Below are positions 36,140-47,100 of a DNA stretch of 64,000 bases, one piece after another (positions within the stretch are counted from its first letter, which is position 1; each line of letters opens with the position of its first letter). The notes below the pieces were generated by a model. The model was given only the letters and a program-made list of their open reading frames with translations. It did not search any database and had not been told where the DNA came from. The translations under genes were made by a program, and so were the position numbers. Origin of the DNA: JAPPHY01 sp965247535 (GTDB taxonomy: Bacteria > Chloroflexota > Dehalococcoidia > Lucifugimonadales > UBA2985); assembly GCA_965247535.1 (NCBI GenBank), contig OZ252018.1:1798001-1862000 (forward strand), given 5' to 3'.

Positions 36140-37078
36140 GTGACCGTCAGGATCGGCACCGACAGCACTTCCGATATCGCCAGCTCTGTAGCCCGGAAGC
36201 TAGGCAATACCGTGGTTGCCCAGAATGTCCACTTCGGTACCCGCGCCTTCGAGGACAACGTTACCATTACACCGGACGAGTTTTACTCGATGCTGTCCGC
36301 CAGCCCGGAATAGCCCAAGACTTCACAGGCGTCACCCGGGCGACTCAAGAACGTCTATGACGAGCTGAGCCAGGACGCCGACGGGATCGTGTACATCCAC
36401 ATCTCGTCTAAGATCAGCGGCACATACAACTCGGCCCTTCAGGCAGCCGCTGCGACCTCCGCAGGGTGTTCGGTCGAGGTAATCGACTCGGGGCAGGCCT
36501 CGATGGGCCTCGGTTTGGTCGTCCTGGCGGCGGCGGCGGCCGCCAGAATGGGGGCAGGACTGGATGAGGTCATCTCGGCAGCCCGAAACGCGGTGGGCAG
36601 AGCTCAGTGTCTCTGCCTGTTTGAGACGCTGGAATACCTTCAGAAGGGCGGTCGGCTCGGCAGGGCCCAAGCGCTCGTCGGCTCGGTACTGAAGATCAAG
36701 CCGATGATGATCGTACGGGACGGTGAAGTGCATCCTCTGGGCAAGGCCCGGACGTTCCCGAGGGCCCTGGCCAAGATGAAGCAGACTGCGCGTGAGTTCG
36801 CGCCGATCGAGTCCCTGGCTGTGATGCATAGCACCACGCCCCAATTTGCAGAAGAGATCGCTGACGAACTCGCTGACATGCTGCCTGGGGACACGGAGCC
36901 TCACGTCACCCGCTTCGGTCCTGCGCTGGGGGTCTATGCCGGCCCCGGTGCCATTGGAATAGCACTCCTTCAGGCCGGGGGGGGGGGGGGGGTAGGTGTT
37001 GCCTCGGCGGGATCTCTGCGCTTCTTAACCGCGCTGCCGTCGCGCTCCACCACCGCCAGCAGGCCTTCCTCACCCTAG
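36140..37078 (+). pseudogene. DegV family protein, interrupted by a TAG stop
   Basis: A fatty-acid-binding DegV protein. GTG 36140 starts VTVRIGTDSTSDIASSVARK; the frame meets TAG at 36311-36313 and then continues in the same frame with PKTSQASPGRLKNVYDEL and VYIHISSKISGTYNSA, EVIDSGQASMGLGLV, LEYLQKGGRLGRAQALVGS and YAGPGAIGIALL. The family motif around the stop is normally PTTSQPSP, so one codon has become TAG. Near the 3' end lies a run of 16 G; the natural C-terminus of DegV proteins is about there, so the tail after it is doubtful. Confidence 0.8.
36977..36992 (+). repeat. G16 homopolymer
   Basis: Sixteen consecutive G residues at the 3' end of degV. It may be a slippage site or an assembly artefact. 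Confidence 0.9.
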
Positions 37079-37317
37079 CTGGGCGTCTACCGCAAGGTGC
37101 GGCAGACGCTGGCCAAGTCTTCACTGATAGGGTCTTTGGGTAACGCCGCGTCTCCTGGACCTGTCGACTCTTCCAGCAAAACCGACCCCGACGCTGTCGG
37201 CACGAGAAGAAACTCGGAATACTCTCAGAGCAATTTACCCCGTTTCTTCAGACCAGATTCAGACTCGCCTGCGAAGATTGTTTACCAGAGAAACATTTGA
37301 GAGGAGCGCATGTCGCC

Positions 37318-37800
37318 GTGAATTTGAATCAGACTCGACAACATGCCGCCATTGCGGAAAGGCAACCCGCCGATCTGGGGGAATGCGTGGCTGGCCTGGT
37401 AAACGTAGCCTACAGGGGGATGGCGGAACAGGTTGCGTCCCACGATATCAACCCCTTGGAGTTCGCTCTCCTCAGAGCCTTCCTGGTTAAAGAAGAGTGG
37501 ACCACCTCTCGATTGGCGCAATTCTTGCCGGTCAAGGTTCCCCGCATAAGCCTTATGGTGACCAAGATGGTGGACAGGGGCCTGGTTCGGAGGCGGCGCC
37601 CCCGCGACGACCGGCGCGTCGTGCTACTGACCCTGACCGAGGAGGGCAAGTCGCTGACGCTGGAGCTTCACCGGCGCGTGCAGGCGTACGACGCAACGCT
37701 CTCCAAGGGCATCTGTGAAGAGGAGATGGCGGTTTTTATTTCCGTCACCTCCAAGGTCATGACCAACTACGCTGCCTTGGTGCAGTCGAAGTCACTGTAG
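37318..37800 (+). CDS. MarR family transcriptional regulator
   Basis: 160 residues from GTG 37318, with GAGGAG about 11 bp upstream (TTG 37297 is the alternative). The winged helix is clear: LEFALLRAFLVKEEWTTSRL, AQFLPVKVPRISLMVTKMVD, then the wing RGLVRRRRPRDDRRVVLLTL, and the dimer helices TEEGKSLTLELHRRVQAYDA. It acts as a ligand-responsive dimeric repressor or activator. It lies just upstream of the Calx-beta genes and is one of the few intact genes in this part, so it may regulate them, but no operator was identified. Confidence 0.88.
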   Translation: MNLNQTRQHAAIAERQPADLGECVAGLVNVAYRGMAEQVASHDINPLEFALLRAFLVKEEWTTSRLAQFLPVKVPRISLMVTKMVDRGLVRRRRPRDDRRVVLLTLTEEGKSLTLELHRRVQAYDATLSKGICEEEMAVFISVTSKVMTNYAALVQSKSL

Positions 37801-37812
37801 GTGCCCACGTAA

Positions 37813-38250
37813 ATGAAAAGGCTTGTGGTTAAACCGGTCTGGCTTATTCTCGTCATTTCTGCGCTGGCTTCTAGCCTGACCATTCTCCTCGCCGCACCGG
37901 CCTATGCCCCGACCTTGATCCCCGAGTTCAAAATCCAGGTGGTTCATGCCGGACCTGACGCTCAGGTTCACGAGGGCGCTCAGGCCGAGTTCCTGGTGAC
38001 CAAGAAACGAGTATGTCCGTGTACAGCGTGACCGTGGACTTTGAAACATGGGAGCCCGGCCTGGAGACAGCAACGGAGACAACCCGAGCCTCCAGACGCA
38101 CCGGATCACTTTCTTTAGAAACGGAAGCACGGCTAAGACGATCAAGTGCCAGAAGACAATTCCCACTCCTTCCTCGCCGCAACCACACATCATGCGTCAC
38201 CGCAGCCTCAAACCAGGCCACCCTGGGACCCCCAACCCAAAATGATTCAT
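37813..38250 (+). pseudogene. Secreted Calx-beta protein remnant with frameshifts
   Basis: ATG 37813 gives a signal peptide (VWLILVISALASSLTILLAA, cut after AYA) and the start of a Calx-beta domain (FKIQVVHAGPDAQVHEGAQA, EFLVTKK). The domain continues in a second frame (SVYSVTVDFETWEPG) and then a third (NPSLQTHRITFFRNGSTAKT). At least two frameshifts within 200 bp; nothing remains after one domain. Confidence 0.7.
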
Positions 38251-38266
38251 AGGCAATAACCCGACC

Positions 38267-38866
38267 TTGAAGAATCGCTACTGCAACGCACCCGCGCTGG
38301 CGGTCATTGCCGCCGCAATGGCCCTGGGCCTGTTCTCAATCTTCCACATTGCCCGGCCCCTCACGTCCCACGCCCAAGCCAACCCCACTTACGTCTCCAT
38401 CCACACTGTCCAGACCGCCGTGCATGAGGGCGGGCTGGCGACCTTCACGCTAAAGCGCACCGGCGGCAGCTATAACAACTCCCTCACCGTCCGGGTGAAG
38501 ACCTGGGAGACGAACCACCTGCTCCCCAACAACGCCACCGAACAGTTTCACGACGTCACCTTTCCCGCCCGCGACAAGGTGGCCACCCTTGAAGTCCTGG
38601 TCTACAAGGACCAATTGGTGGACGCCGGCGCCCCCGAACTCAAAGCCCAGGTACAAGCCCCCAAGCGACAGCAGCTACACCGTCGGCACCCCGGATACGG
38701 CCGCAGTGGGTGTCATCCACGTCGCCTATCCTCTCCCCGCCGGCGTGACCAACATTGGGATCACAGTGTACGACCCGCAAATCGACGAGGGCACTTCCGT
38801 AACCTTCACGGTGACCCGCTCAGGCGTGACCACCCAACCCGTCACCGTAGACCTGAAGGTGGATGA
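38267..38866 (+). CDS. Giant Calx-beta protein, segment 1 (signal peptide and first domain)
   Basis: TTG 38267. Signal peptide APALAVIAAAMALGLFSIFH with cleavage near SHAQA. The first domain has VHEGGLATFTLKRTGGSYNN, SLTVRVKTWETN and LEVLVYKDQLVDAGAPELKA. The protein signal ends near 38660, where one extra base moves it to the next frame; sequence after that in this frame is not meaningful. Confidence 0.72.
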   Translation: MKNRYCNAPALAVIAAAMALGLFSIFHIARPLTSHAQANPTYVSIHTVQTAVHEGGLATFTLKRTGGSYNNSLTVRVKTWETNHLLPNNATEQFHDVTFPARDKVATLEVLVYKDQLVDAGAPELKAQVQAPKRQQLHRRHPGYGRSGCHPRRLSSPRRRDQHWDHSVRPANRRGHFRNLHGDPLRRDHPTRHRRPEGG

Positions 38867-39875
38867 CCCCTCGGGCGTTCTCCGCGGCAACCACTGGGAC
38901 CCGCCTCCGGACCTTCCGACCCAAGTCGAATTCGGGGCCAATGAGACCTCCCATACGCTTGTGATCACAGCACCGGAAGACCAGCACGACTCTCCCAGAG
39001 ATTCATTCAAATTGACGGTCCTGCCCTCCCACGATTACGTCATCGTGGGGCTCTTGGACATAGACGCGGGTTACGAGTTGTCGCGGTCGGTAGAGGTCAT
39101 AGTCAACGACACGCCGCAGGAGCTGGAGCTGCACTTCGGCAAGGACAGCGTCAATGACGCCGACGTAAGCGAGGGCGACACCCTGGGGGTCGTCGTCAAG
39201 CGCCGCCAGCAGGACGCCGACAACGGCACGAACGCAACCTTCACCGTCAGGCTGGAGACCGACCGCGCCGGGGACGACAACATCGTGGACGACTGGACCC
39301 ACGACGACGCCACCGGACGGCTCTACAAGGACTACCCTCTCGAAATCACCGGCTCCGCCCTGGAGGTTAGCGAGACATTCACAGTCCCCGAGAACGGAGA
39401 GTCCGAAGCCGACTGGAACTACTGGACCGCCATCAGACCCCTGGTCGACCACCAGGGAACGGCCCTGGACGCCGCCGTAGAGGCCAAGTACTGGACGGTC
39501 AAGTCCGGTTTCCGGGAGACAACGGTCGAGGCCACCGACAGCGGGGCCAGCGACGGCACGGTCCAGATGACGGCTGACCGGGCCACCGTTACCGAAGGCA
39601 GCGAGGTCGTATACACCGTCACCCGGCTGCAAGGCCCGATCAGCCAGGCCCTCACGGTGACGGTCAGGACCCGGGAACCCAACCGATCGCCCGGGGACGG
39701 CAGCGGCAACCCTAGCCGAAGGGACCACCTAGTGGACTTCGAGCCATGGGGAAAGCGTCGTCAAGCTCAGCGTCCACCCCTACGTGGACGGAGTGGCCGA
39801 ACCAGGCACGGACGAACTGGAAGCGTCGATCCGGCCGATCAGCAACAGCCGCTACAGCCGGGGCACTCCCTATGA
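38589..39875 (+). CDS. Giant Calx-beta protein, segment 2
   Basis: The protein signal runs from about 38660 (SDSSYTVGTPDTAAVGVIH) to about 39740. Three domains are seen: DEGTSVTFTVTRSGVTTQPV, SEGDTLGVVVKRRQQDADNG and TEGSEVVYTVTRLQGPISQA. The middle one is a longer type with DDWTHDDATGRLYKDYPLEI and YWTAIRPL, found again in segment 3. Confidence 0.72.
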   Translation: MKSWSTRTNWWTPAPPNSKPRYKPPSDSSYTVGTPDTAAVGVIHVAYPLPAGVTNIGITVYDPQIDEGTSVTFTVTRSGVTTQPVTVDLKVDDPSGVLRGNHWDPPPDLPTQVEFGANETSHTLVITAPEDQHDSPRDSFKLTVLPSHDYVIVGLLDIDAGYELSRSVEVIVNDTPQELELHFGKDSVNDADVSEGDTLGVVVKRRQQDADNGTNATFTVRLETDRAGDDNIVDDWTHDDATGRLYKDYPLEITGSALEVSETFTVPENGESEADWNYWTAIRPLVDHQGTALDAAVEAKYWTVKSGFRETTVEATDSGASDGTVQMTADRATVTEGSEVVYTVTRLQGPISQALTVTVRTREPNRSPGDGSGNPSRRDHLVDFEPWGKRRQAQRPPLRGRSGRTRHGRTGSVDPADQQQPLQPGHSL

Positions 39876-40824
39876 GGCCACGGTCGAGATAGACGACCCG
39901 CCCAGCGGCAGCGCCCTGGTCAGCCTCACCGCCACCCCGTCATCCATAGCCGAGGGGGAGAGCGCCACCTTCACCCTCACCCGCACCGGCGGCGATACGG
40001 CCCAGCCGCTGACCGTGGACATACGCGTGGACGACCCCCAGGACTTCCTGCGCGGCAACCACTGGGACCCGGCGCCGGACATCCCCACCCAGGTGGAGTT
40101 CGCCGCCAACGCCCTCACCCAGACCTTGACTCTAACCACACCGGACGACCAGCGCGACCTCACCGACGGCGACGCCAAGGTATGGGTACTTCCCGGCGCC
40201 GGCTACCTGCTGGCCCACACCGGCTTGGAAACCTCCGCCACCGTGTCGGTGACCGACAACGACACCCCGCAGGTCCTGAGCTTGGAATGGGGTTTCCTAG
40301 ATTACACAGATAGTTCCTGGGAAGAGGGCGAGAGCTGGCTTGACTGCACTCCCAGACCCTGCACATACGGTCCGGCGGAAGGGATTTTCTACTACGAGGA
40401 CAACCGGACCTTCCGGTTCTTCCACAACGGGTTGGACGAGTATTTCTCGGCTCACTTCGAGGTCAGGAGACGACCCACAGACACCGGGAAGACGGCCACC
40501 TTCATCCTGAGGCTGGAACACGACCGGGGCCGGACGACTCCCCGCCACTCCGATTGGCCGGTCGACCCCGTCACGGGAAACCACTACCAGGATTTTCCCC
40601 TGACCCTGACGGGCAACCAGACCAACGTGGTGGGCAGGGTGGAAATCCTCGACAACGGGCTGGTTGACCCCAATCGCTGGGAGTACTCTGCGACGATAAG
40701 GAACATTGAGGATGCCGGAGGCAACGCCCTCACCCCCACCGAAGAGGCGGAGTACTGGACGGTGACCAGCCCCAGGAAGCGCACCGGGCGGCCCTTCGAC
40801 AGAGGACCGGTGCAGGTCGCATGA
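39784..40824 (+). CDS. Giant Calx-beta protein, segment 3
   Basis: The signal begins about 39745 (GESVVKLSVHPYVDGV). One standard domain (AEGESATFTLTRTGGDTAQP, LRGNHWDPAPDIPTQVEF) nearly repeats segment 2 (LRGNHWDPPPDLPTQVEF). The long domain type follows (DWPVDPVTGNHYQDFPLTLT, YWTVTS). The stop TGA overlaps the ATG of segment 4 (ATGA at 40821-40824). Confidence 0.72.
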   Translation: MDGVAEPGTDELEASIRPISNSRYSRGTPYEATVEIDDPPSGSALVSLTATPSSIAEGESATFTLTRTGGDTAQPLTVDIRVDDPQDFLRGNHWDPAPDIPTQVEFAANALTQTLTLTTPDDQRDLTDGDAKVWVLPGAGYLLAHTGLETSATVSVTDNDTPQVLSLEWGFLDYTDSSWEEGESWLDCTPRPCTYGPAEGIFYYEDNRTFRFFHNGLDEYFSAHFEVRRRPTDTGKTATFILRLEHDRGRTTPRHSDWPVDPVTGNHYQDFPLTLTGNQTNVVGRVEILDNGLVDPNRWEYSATIRNIEDAGGNALTPTEEAEYWTVTSPRKRTGRPFDRGPVQVA

Positions 40825-42560
40825 CCTCAAGCACCCCCAGCCCCGTCTCAGAAGGTCAGCAGGTCACATTCCAAATCGAGAGAGAAAGAGGCAATCCCCT
40901 CGAGCCTTTGACCGTCCAGCTCCGCACCTGGGAGCCCAACCGCGAACAACTGGATGGCACCAATCCCACCGAGCAGATCCATGACATAGTCTTTCCTGCG
41001 GTCCCGATGACCGACAGCTTTGTCGACTACGTCACCCAGACCGCGACGGTCTCCGTCACCGCCGAGGACGACTCGGTCTACGAACCGCGGAAAAGCCTCA
41101 GGGCCAAGCTCTTCCGAAAAAACGGAGGGCTCTACGATGTTTACTCTGGTCTACACCCTCCAACCGCTCATAACAGAGAAATATCCATCATTGACGACGA
41201 CCAGCCCACCATCACCCTTTCGACAAACTCAACCTCTATAACCGAGGGTGAAACCCTCACCTTCACGCTGACCCGGGGCAACACCACCACAGAGAGGGTA
41301 ATAGTCGGCGTCTCCGTCGACGACCCTGGCGGGTTCCTCCAGGGCGACATTCCCACCGACGTCGTTGCCGTCCCTTCCAGCATCGTCTTCGAGCCCGGAG
41401 ACGTCACCAAGACCGTCGACCTGACGCCGCCCGACAATGCTCGGGACATACCGGACAGCACCCTGACGTTCACGGTGGCGGCGGAACCGGACTACGGGAT
41501 TCTGGGGTCACCCTCGGCCACCGTGGCGGTCGCGGACAACGACACGGCCCCCCAGGTCCAGATCAGCTTCAACCAGGCAGAGGTGGATGAGGGCAATGAC
41601 CTCATCCTCACCATCACACGCACAGGCGAGCTCAAGAATGACCTGGACGTGCACGTCACCGCCGGGCCAGTGGGCAAACAGGAACACATCTACGCCGGCA
41701 TTGACCCCGGCCAGTCCGAGATACCCCTCCGTTTCCACAGGGTGGACAACAACCGGAAGACCCCCGACGTGCAATACGAGGCCACACTGCACCCGGAGCC
41801 ACCCGAATTCTGGATAACAACGGGGCCGACCACCATCAACGCCACCTTCGTGGACGACGATCCCTACAACGTCGGAGTCGAAATCCTCACACCCGTCGTG
41901 AACGAAGGACAGGCAATGCCGTTCAGGCTGCTCCGCGACGGGCACACCAGCGAGAACCTGACGATCAACGTGCGCCAGTCCGAGGACGGCAACGCCGTCG
42001 GGGACACGTTGCTGGGAGACCGCATCTGGTCCATCTACCGGAATTCATCCTACAACAACCTCCTGCTCTTCTCCGAAGCCCGGGACGGCAACGACGGCGA
42101 CGCAACTTTCACCATCGAGATCCTGCCGGGCGACGGCTACGCCATTGACCCGGCCCACGCCGCCGCAACGGTCGTCGTGCGGGACAGGGACCCCCTGCCG
42201 GTGCTGGGATTCCGGGACGTGGGCGCCACGGGAAGCGAGGGCGACGCCACCATAGACTTCTGGGTGGACTGCTCAGCCCGCTGCCGTCCCTCCGGACGGT
42301 GTCCGTGGACTACGAGGTTCGGGAGTCGGACACCCTGGACGGCGACGACATCGTTGACGCCACCGGGACCCTCACTTCGCCCCCGGCGAGACCAGCGCCG
42401 TCATCCAGGCCCAGGTGCTGCAGGACCTGATCGTCGAGACCAACGAAACCTTCACCGTAATACTGACCAACCCCGTCCATGCAAGGCTCCAGGACCGGCA
42501 GGCGTCCCTGACGGCCCGGGGGGATCGTCGAAGACGACGAGCCCAGGGTCACCGTCGTAG
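40821..42560 (+). CDS. Giant Calx-beta protein, segment 4
   Basis: Protein signal to about 42290. Domains: SEGQQVTFQIERERGNPLEP, TEGETLTFTLTRGNTTTERV, DEGNDLILTITRTGELKNDL, NEGQAMPFRLLRDGHTSENL and GSEGDATIDFWVD. After 42290 the frame is lost twice within 90 bp (next readable LRTVSVDYEVRESD, then FAPGETSAVIQAQ). Confidence 0.72.
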   Translation: MTSSTPSPVSEGQQVTFQIERERGNPLEPLTVQLRTWEPNREQLDGTNPTEQIHDIVFPAVPMTDSFVDYVTQTATVSVTAEDDSVYEPRKSLRAKLFRKNGGLYDVYSGLHPPTAHNREISIIDDDQPTITLSTNSTSITEGETLTFTLTRGNTTTERVIVGVSVDDPGGFLQGDIPTDVVAVPSSIVFEPGDVTKTVDLTPPDNARDIPDSTLTFTVAAEPDYGILGSPSATVAVADNDTAPQVQISFNQAEVDEGNDLILTITRTGELKNDLDVHVTAGPVGKQEHIYAGIDPGQSEIPLRFHRVDNNRKTPDVQYEATLHPEPPEFWITTGPTTINATFVDDDPYNVGVEILTPVVNEGQAMPFRLLRDGHTSENLTINVRQSEDGNAVGDTLLGDRIWSIYRNSSYNNLLLFSEARDGNDGDATFTIEILPGDGYAIDPAHAAATVVVRDRDPLPVLGFRDVGATGSEGDATIDFWVDCSARCRPSGRCPWTTRFGSRTPWTATTSLTPPGPSLRPRRDQRRHPGPGAAGPDRRDQRNLHRNTDQPRPCKAPGPAGVPDGPGGSSKTTSPGSPS

Positions 42561-42574
42561 CTGGGCAGACCGCG

Positions 42575-43600
42575 GTGGACGAGGGCAGCAGCATCACAAT
42601 GGACCTTACCCGCACCGGCGACACCACCGGCGAACTCACGGTGTGGCTGCAGGTGCTCCAGACCGCTCCAAAGGAGCTCACCCGCCAGGATTCCGTCGTG
42701 TTCGCCGCGGGCAACGCCACGGCGCAGCACACAATAACCACCGAGAGCGACGATGCCAGCCTGGGCAACTACACCGTAACCGTCTACGTACTGAACCCGG
42801 TCACCATCGACGAACCCTCGACGTATCTGAGCGCATATCCGTCCTCCGCCACAACCACGGTCCGGGAAACCCGCGTCCCGGCGGTGAACCTGGGAGCCGG
42901 CAACCTGCGGGTCATTGAGGGAGAGGCCATAACCCTCACGCTGTCCAGGCTCGGTACCGGACGACCCCTCACAGTGAACCTGGACATTACCGAAACGGGC
43001 CAGTTCACCACCGGGACCCTGCCCACCACCGTGACCTTCGGCAGCATGGATTCCGTGGCAAACGCGACAATCACAACTGAAGACGACAGCGTCGTCGAGG
43101 ACGTCGGCAAGCTCACCGTTACGTTACAGGACGGCACGGACTACCGGGCCGGTTGGCCCAACACCCACACCTTCGAAATCCACGACAATGACGGCGTCAA
43201 GCCTCTGGTGTCCGTCAGCGGCGACCAGGACTGGGTGAACGAAGGCGACCCGGTTTCGTTCACGGTGACCCACAACGGTTCCACCACCAGCAGCCTGGAA
43301 GTCAGGCTCAAGCTGACGCGGGTCAGGTACCGGGTGACTGCCGATGACCTGAACGACCCCACCCGAGGCATCACCACTCCGCCGAACCACATCCACTTCG
43401 GCGTGGAGGAGATCACCCTCACAATCCCAGCAGGAACCAACACGCTGACCGTAACCCGCCCGACCACCGACGACAGCCTGCCACACAGCAACAGCACCTA
43501 CCACCCCCTGGTCCTCAACGACCCGGACGACGAGTACGTAGCCCCCTTTAGCCAGAGTCCGACAAGGTGTGGGTCCAGGACAACGACATCCCTACGGTGA
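42575..43600 (+). CDS. Giant Calx-beta protein, segment 5
   Basis: The signal begins about 42525 (GIVEDDEPRVTVVAG) after a G-run shift. Domains DEGSSITMDLTRTGDTTGEL, IEGEAITLTLSRLGTGRPLT and NEGDPVSFTVTHNGSTTSSL. It ends about 43555. Confidence 0.72.
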   Translation: MDEGSSITMDLTRTGDTTGELTVWLQVLQTAPKELTRQDSVVFAAGNATAQHTITTESDDASLGNYTVTVYVLNPVTIDEPSTYLSAYPSSATTTVRETRVPAVNLGAGNLRVIEGEAITLTLSRLGTGRPLTVNLDITETGQFTTGTLPTTVTFGSMDSVANATITTEDDSVVEDVGKLTVTLQDGTDYRAGWPNTHTFEIHDNDGVKPLVSVSGDQDWVNEGDPVSFTVTHNGSTTSSLEVRLKLTRVRYRVTADDLNDPTRGITTPPNHIHFGVEEITLTIPAGTNTLTVTRPTTDDSLPHSNSTYHPLVLNDPDDEYVAPFSQSPTRCGSRTTTSLR

Positions 43601-44160
43601 CCGGGTTGGACACCCTCAGCGAGCACTACGGGGGTCCCGACCCCGTCCTGCTGCCCTTCACCCGCACTGGTGACACTTCCGGCCTCCTGGAGCTCGTGTC
43701 GAACACCGAACAAGTTTCATACCGGCCCCGTCCGCTCCGCGACGTGGAAAAGAACTATTACAACGTTAAGCGTGGGGGCTTTTCACCAGGGGCATCCAGC
43801 GGCGTCCAAATAGGAACCTTTAGACCGAAAGCCCTGGGCGACGGCGGGAGCATGGAGATACTGCCCTACCACTGCCCGGACGATCCCGAGGCCTGCGGAT
43901 ACTACCCTCAGTACCAACTGGGCACTCCCGCCACCATCACGTTCCGGGTATACAGCAACACCATGGGGGTCCGCGTCGCAGCGGACCAGACCACTGTGGA
44001 GGAGGGAACCGCCGCGACCTTCACCTTCCACCGCCACGGGGGCAAGTCCGACTCACTGACCAGGCCGCTCCACGTGATGGTCCAGGTAACCCAGGACGGC
44101 GACTACATCTCCGGCGCTGCCCCGCAGACAGTGACCTTTGCCGGGGGCGAGGCCACCGCT
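43567..44160 (+). CDS. Giant Calx-beta protein, segment 6
   Basis: Reads VWVQDNDIPTVTGLDTLSEH and EEGTAATFTFHRHGGKSDSL, GDYISGAAPQTVTFAGGEAT. An extra C in a C-run near 44160 shifts to segment 7; the open frame continues to 45258 but is not protein-like beyond 44160. Confidence 0.7.
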
Positions 44161-47100
44161 ACTCTCACCCCTCCCCACGCTGGACGATGCCATCGACGAG
44201 GCCGACGGCTCCATCACCGTCGAGATCCTGAGAGCCCCCGTCCATACCCAGGGGCCAACCGAAACGGTCGACGACCAGTACGGCTACAGGCACTACGACT
44301 ACCCAGGCTCCCGGTGGGAAGATTACACCGCCACCACCGGCGTCACCGACAACGAACTGCCCGCCATATCGGTGGAAGACGCCAGCGCCTACGAGAACGG
44401 GGGCACCATCGAGTTCTCGGTGTCCCTGGAGCGTCCCAACACCGAGAACGCCTCCTCAGTGGACTGGGCCACATCCGACGACGGCTCGACAGCCGCCGCC
44501 ACCAGCGGCGTGGACTACACCGCCGCCAGCGGTACCCTGAATTTCGCCATCGGGGAAACGGAAAAGACGGTCACCGTAACCCTGCTGGACGACGAACTGG
44601 ACGAGGACGACGAGACCTTCAACCTGGTCCTCAGCAACCCATCGGAGTTAACGCTGGGAGACGATACCGGCACCGGCGCCATCAAGGACAACGATCTGGC
44701 CTTCGGAGTGGTCTTCTGGGCCCCCGCCATCATCCACTACGAGGAAGGCGACACCGTGAGAGTGCCGTTCCGGTGCCTGGTGCCCCTGGACCCGGACGGG
44801 GTCGTCACCACCGAGGACGACTGCTTTTATGCGGGGGGAACCGAGTGCTTCCATCCAGATATCAACCCCGACCCCGGAATCGGTCCTCTCACCGTCAACC
44901 TGGAAATCACCCAGGAAGGGGACTTCATCTTCGGGGCCATACCGAATTCAGTTACTTCCCCGGCCGGAGAAGGCAGAACGTTCCTAGAGCTGACCACGGT
45001 GGACGACAGCACGGTGGAGGCCGACGGCGCGGTCATTGTCCGGATACTCCAGGGCTCAGGTTACGCACCCCTTCTTCTCGGGTCCATCGGCGGCCGGCCC
45101 ACAACCAACCCCATCCGGACTCACAATGTTTACGACAACGACCTGACCTTCTCCATCGACGACGCCCAGGCCGGCGAGTCCGCCGGACAGTTGGATTTCA
45201 CGGTGAGCCTGAACGTCCCCGCCACCAAACAGGTGACAATAGACGCGGCCACCGTTGACGGCGACGCCACGTCCCACGCCTACGTGACCGCCACCAGCCT
45301 GGGCAAGGACTTCGATGCCAGGACCGAAACGATCAACTTCGAGGTTGGGGAGCAGCAGAAGACCTTCTCGGTGATTCTGGAGAATGACCGAATCCATGAT
45401 AGGGACGAGACCTTCACAGTCCAGCTCAGCAACCCCTCCCAGTACACCACCCTGGCGGATGACACTGCCGTGGGGACCATCCAGGATGACGAAGCAGCGA
45501 TGGTCGCCAGTGTCAGCCGCACCTACTCCATAGTCAACGAGAACCAAGCCGGCCCGGTCAGGTTCAACGTCGAGCTGGCCCACGCGAATACCATCGCCAG
45601 CGAGCGGAACCCGGCAGTGGCCTGGCAGGTCGTCGCCGGAACCGCCACAGAGGGCCTGGACTACCAAGAGACCGGAGGCAAGGTCACATTCCCCTTGGGA
45701 ACCACCAGCGGAATTATCGAGGTCAACCTGGTTGACGACAACCTGCTCGAGCAGGAACTGGAAACCTTTACCGTCAAACTGATAGCGACCGGCACCCGGC
45801 TGGTCGAAATCTCTCCCGCGGGCAACTCTTTCGAGACCAGCATCAGGGACAACGAATCACTGATCGCGGCCATCGTCGCCAACGCGGAATCAGTGGCGGA
45901 GGGCGACGAAACGACCTTCACCGTGACCCTGAACGGCGCCGTCACCGAGGAGCCGGTGAGCGTGGAATTCGAGGCAGCAGGGACAGCCTCCGCAGCCCTC
46001 GACTACGGCACGCCCACCGGAAACCTGGAGTTCCCGCCGGGCAACATCACAGGCAATGAGGGAACGCTCCTGATACCGGCCGGACAGTATCAGGGAACCA
46101 TCACATACCCGATACGGACCGACTCCGTCCAGGACGGAGACGAAACCCTTGAGGTGGGCCTGTTCGCCGTCACCTCCGGGGCGAGGAGCCTTTCAATCTC
46201 CCAGACACAGTCGGAGGCCACCACAACGATCCTCGACCAGGACTCGTTGACGGTATCCATTGAGGGATCTCCCTCAGTGCTAGAGGGCGGGGTAGCTACC
46301 TTCACCATCAGAATGTCCACAACCGACGACGAAGCCGTGTCCGTGGGATGGTCGACCAGGCAGGCCGGGGATACCCGGGGCCCGGAGGAGACCGCAACGC
46401 CGGGCATGGACTTCACGGCGCAGTCCGGCACAGTCGCAATCCCCACGGGAAGCACCAGTGCAACCTTCACCGTCCAAACCACCCAGGACACCCTCGTGGA
46501 GGGGGATGAGACATTCCTGGTGGAGTTGGATGAGGCAATGTTCGCCAGCACCAATCCGCCTGAAATGATCCCGCTTGGAGTGACCAGCACCCACGGTACC
46601 ATCGTGGACAACGACACCGCGCCAACGGGGCTCACCATCACAGTGGATCCCAACAACGTCGCGGAGGACGCGGGAGCCACCGACCTCAGCGTCACGGTGG
46701 CACTGGACGGGACGACCCAGTTCCCCACGGACACCCCTGTGACCGTGGAAATGGTCAACCGTCCCGGTGTTGCCAACAACGCGGAACTGGGGGTGGACTA
46801 CACCGCCACCACCTCCAGCACGGTGATACCTGCCGGCGATTCCAGCGTTACCACGACCGTCACCATCACCCCGGTAGACGATACTTACTCCGAGGCAACC
46901 GAGATAGCCCGGCTTTCCGCCAAGTCCCTGGCGCTGGCGGTATCAGCAGCCACCAGGGTGAATATCACCGACAACGATGTGGAACCCATCGAGGTGTCCC
47001 TCGCGGTGTCCCCGGACACTATCAATGAATCGGCCACCAGCGTATCCCTGTCTGTTACGGCAACCCTCGTCGGCCAGTCGTCCCGGCAGATTGACACCGT

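Noticed and set aside
40821..40824. ATGA overlap between adhesin segments 3 and 4 as evidence of coupled separate genes
   Set aside because: No ribosome site, no signal peptide on the second segment, and the repeat pattern continues directly; one of many single-base shifts.
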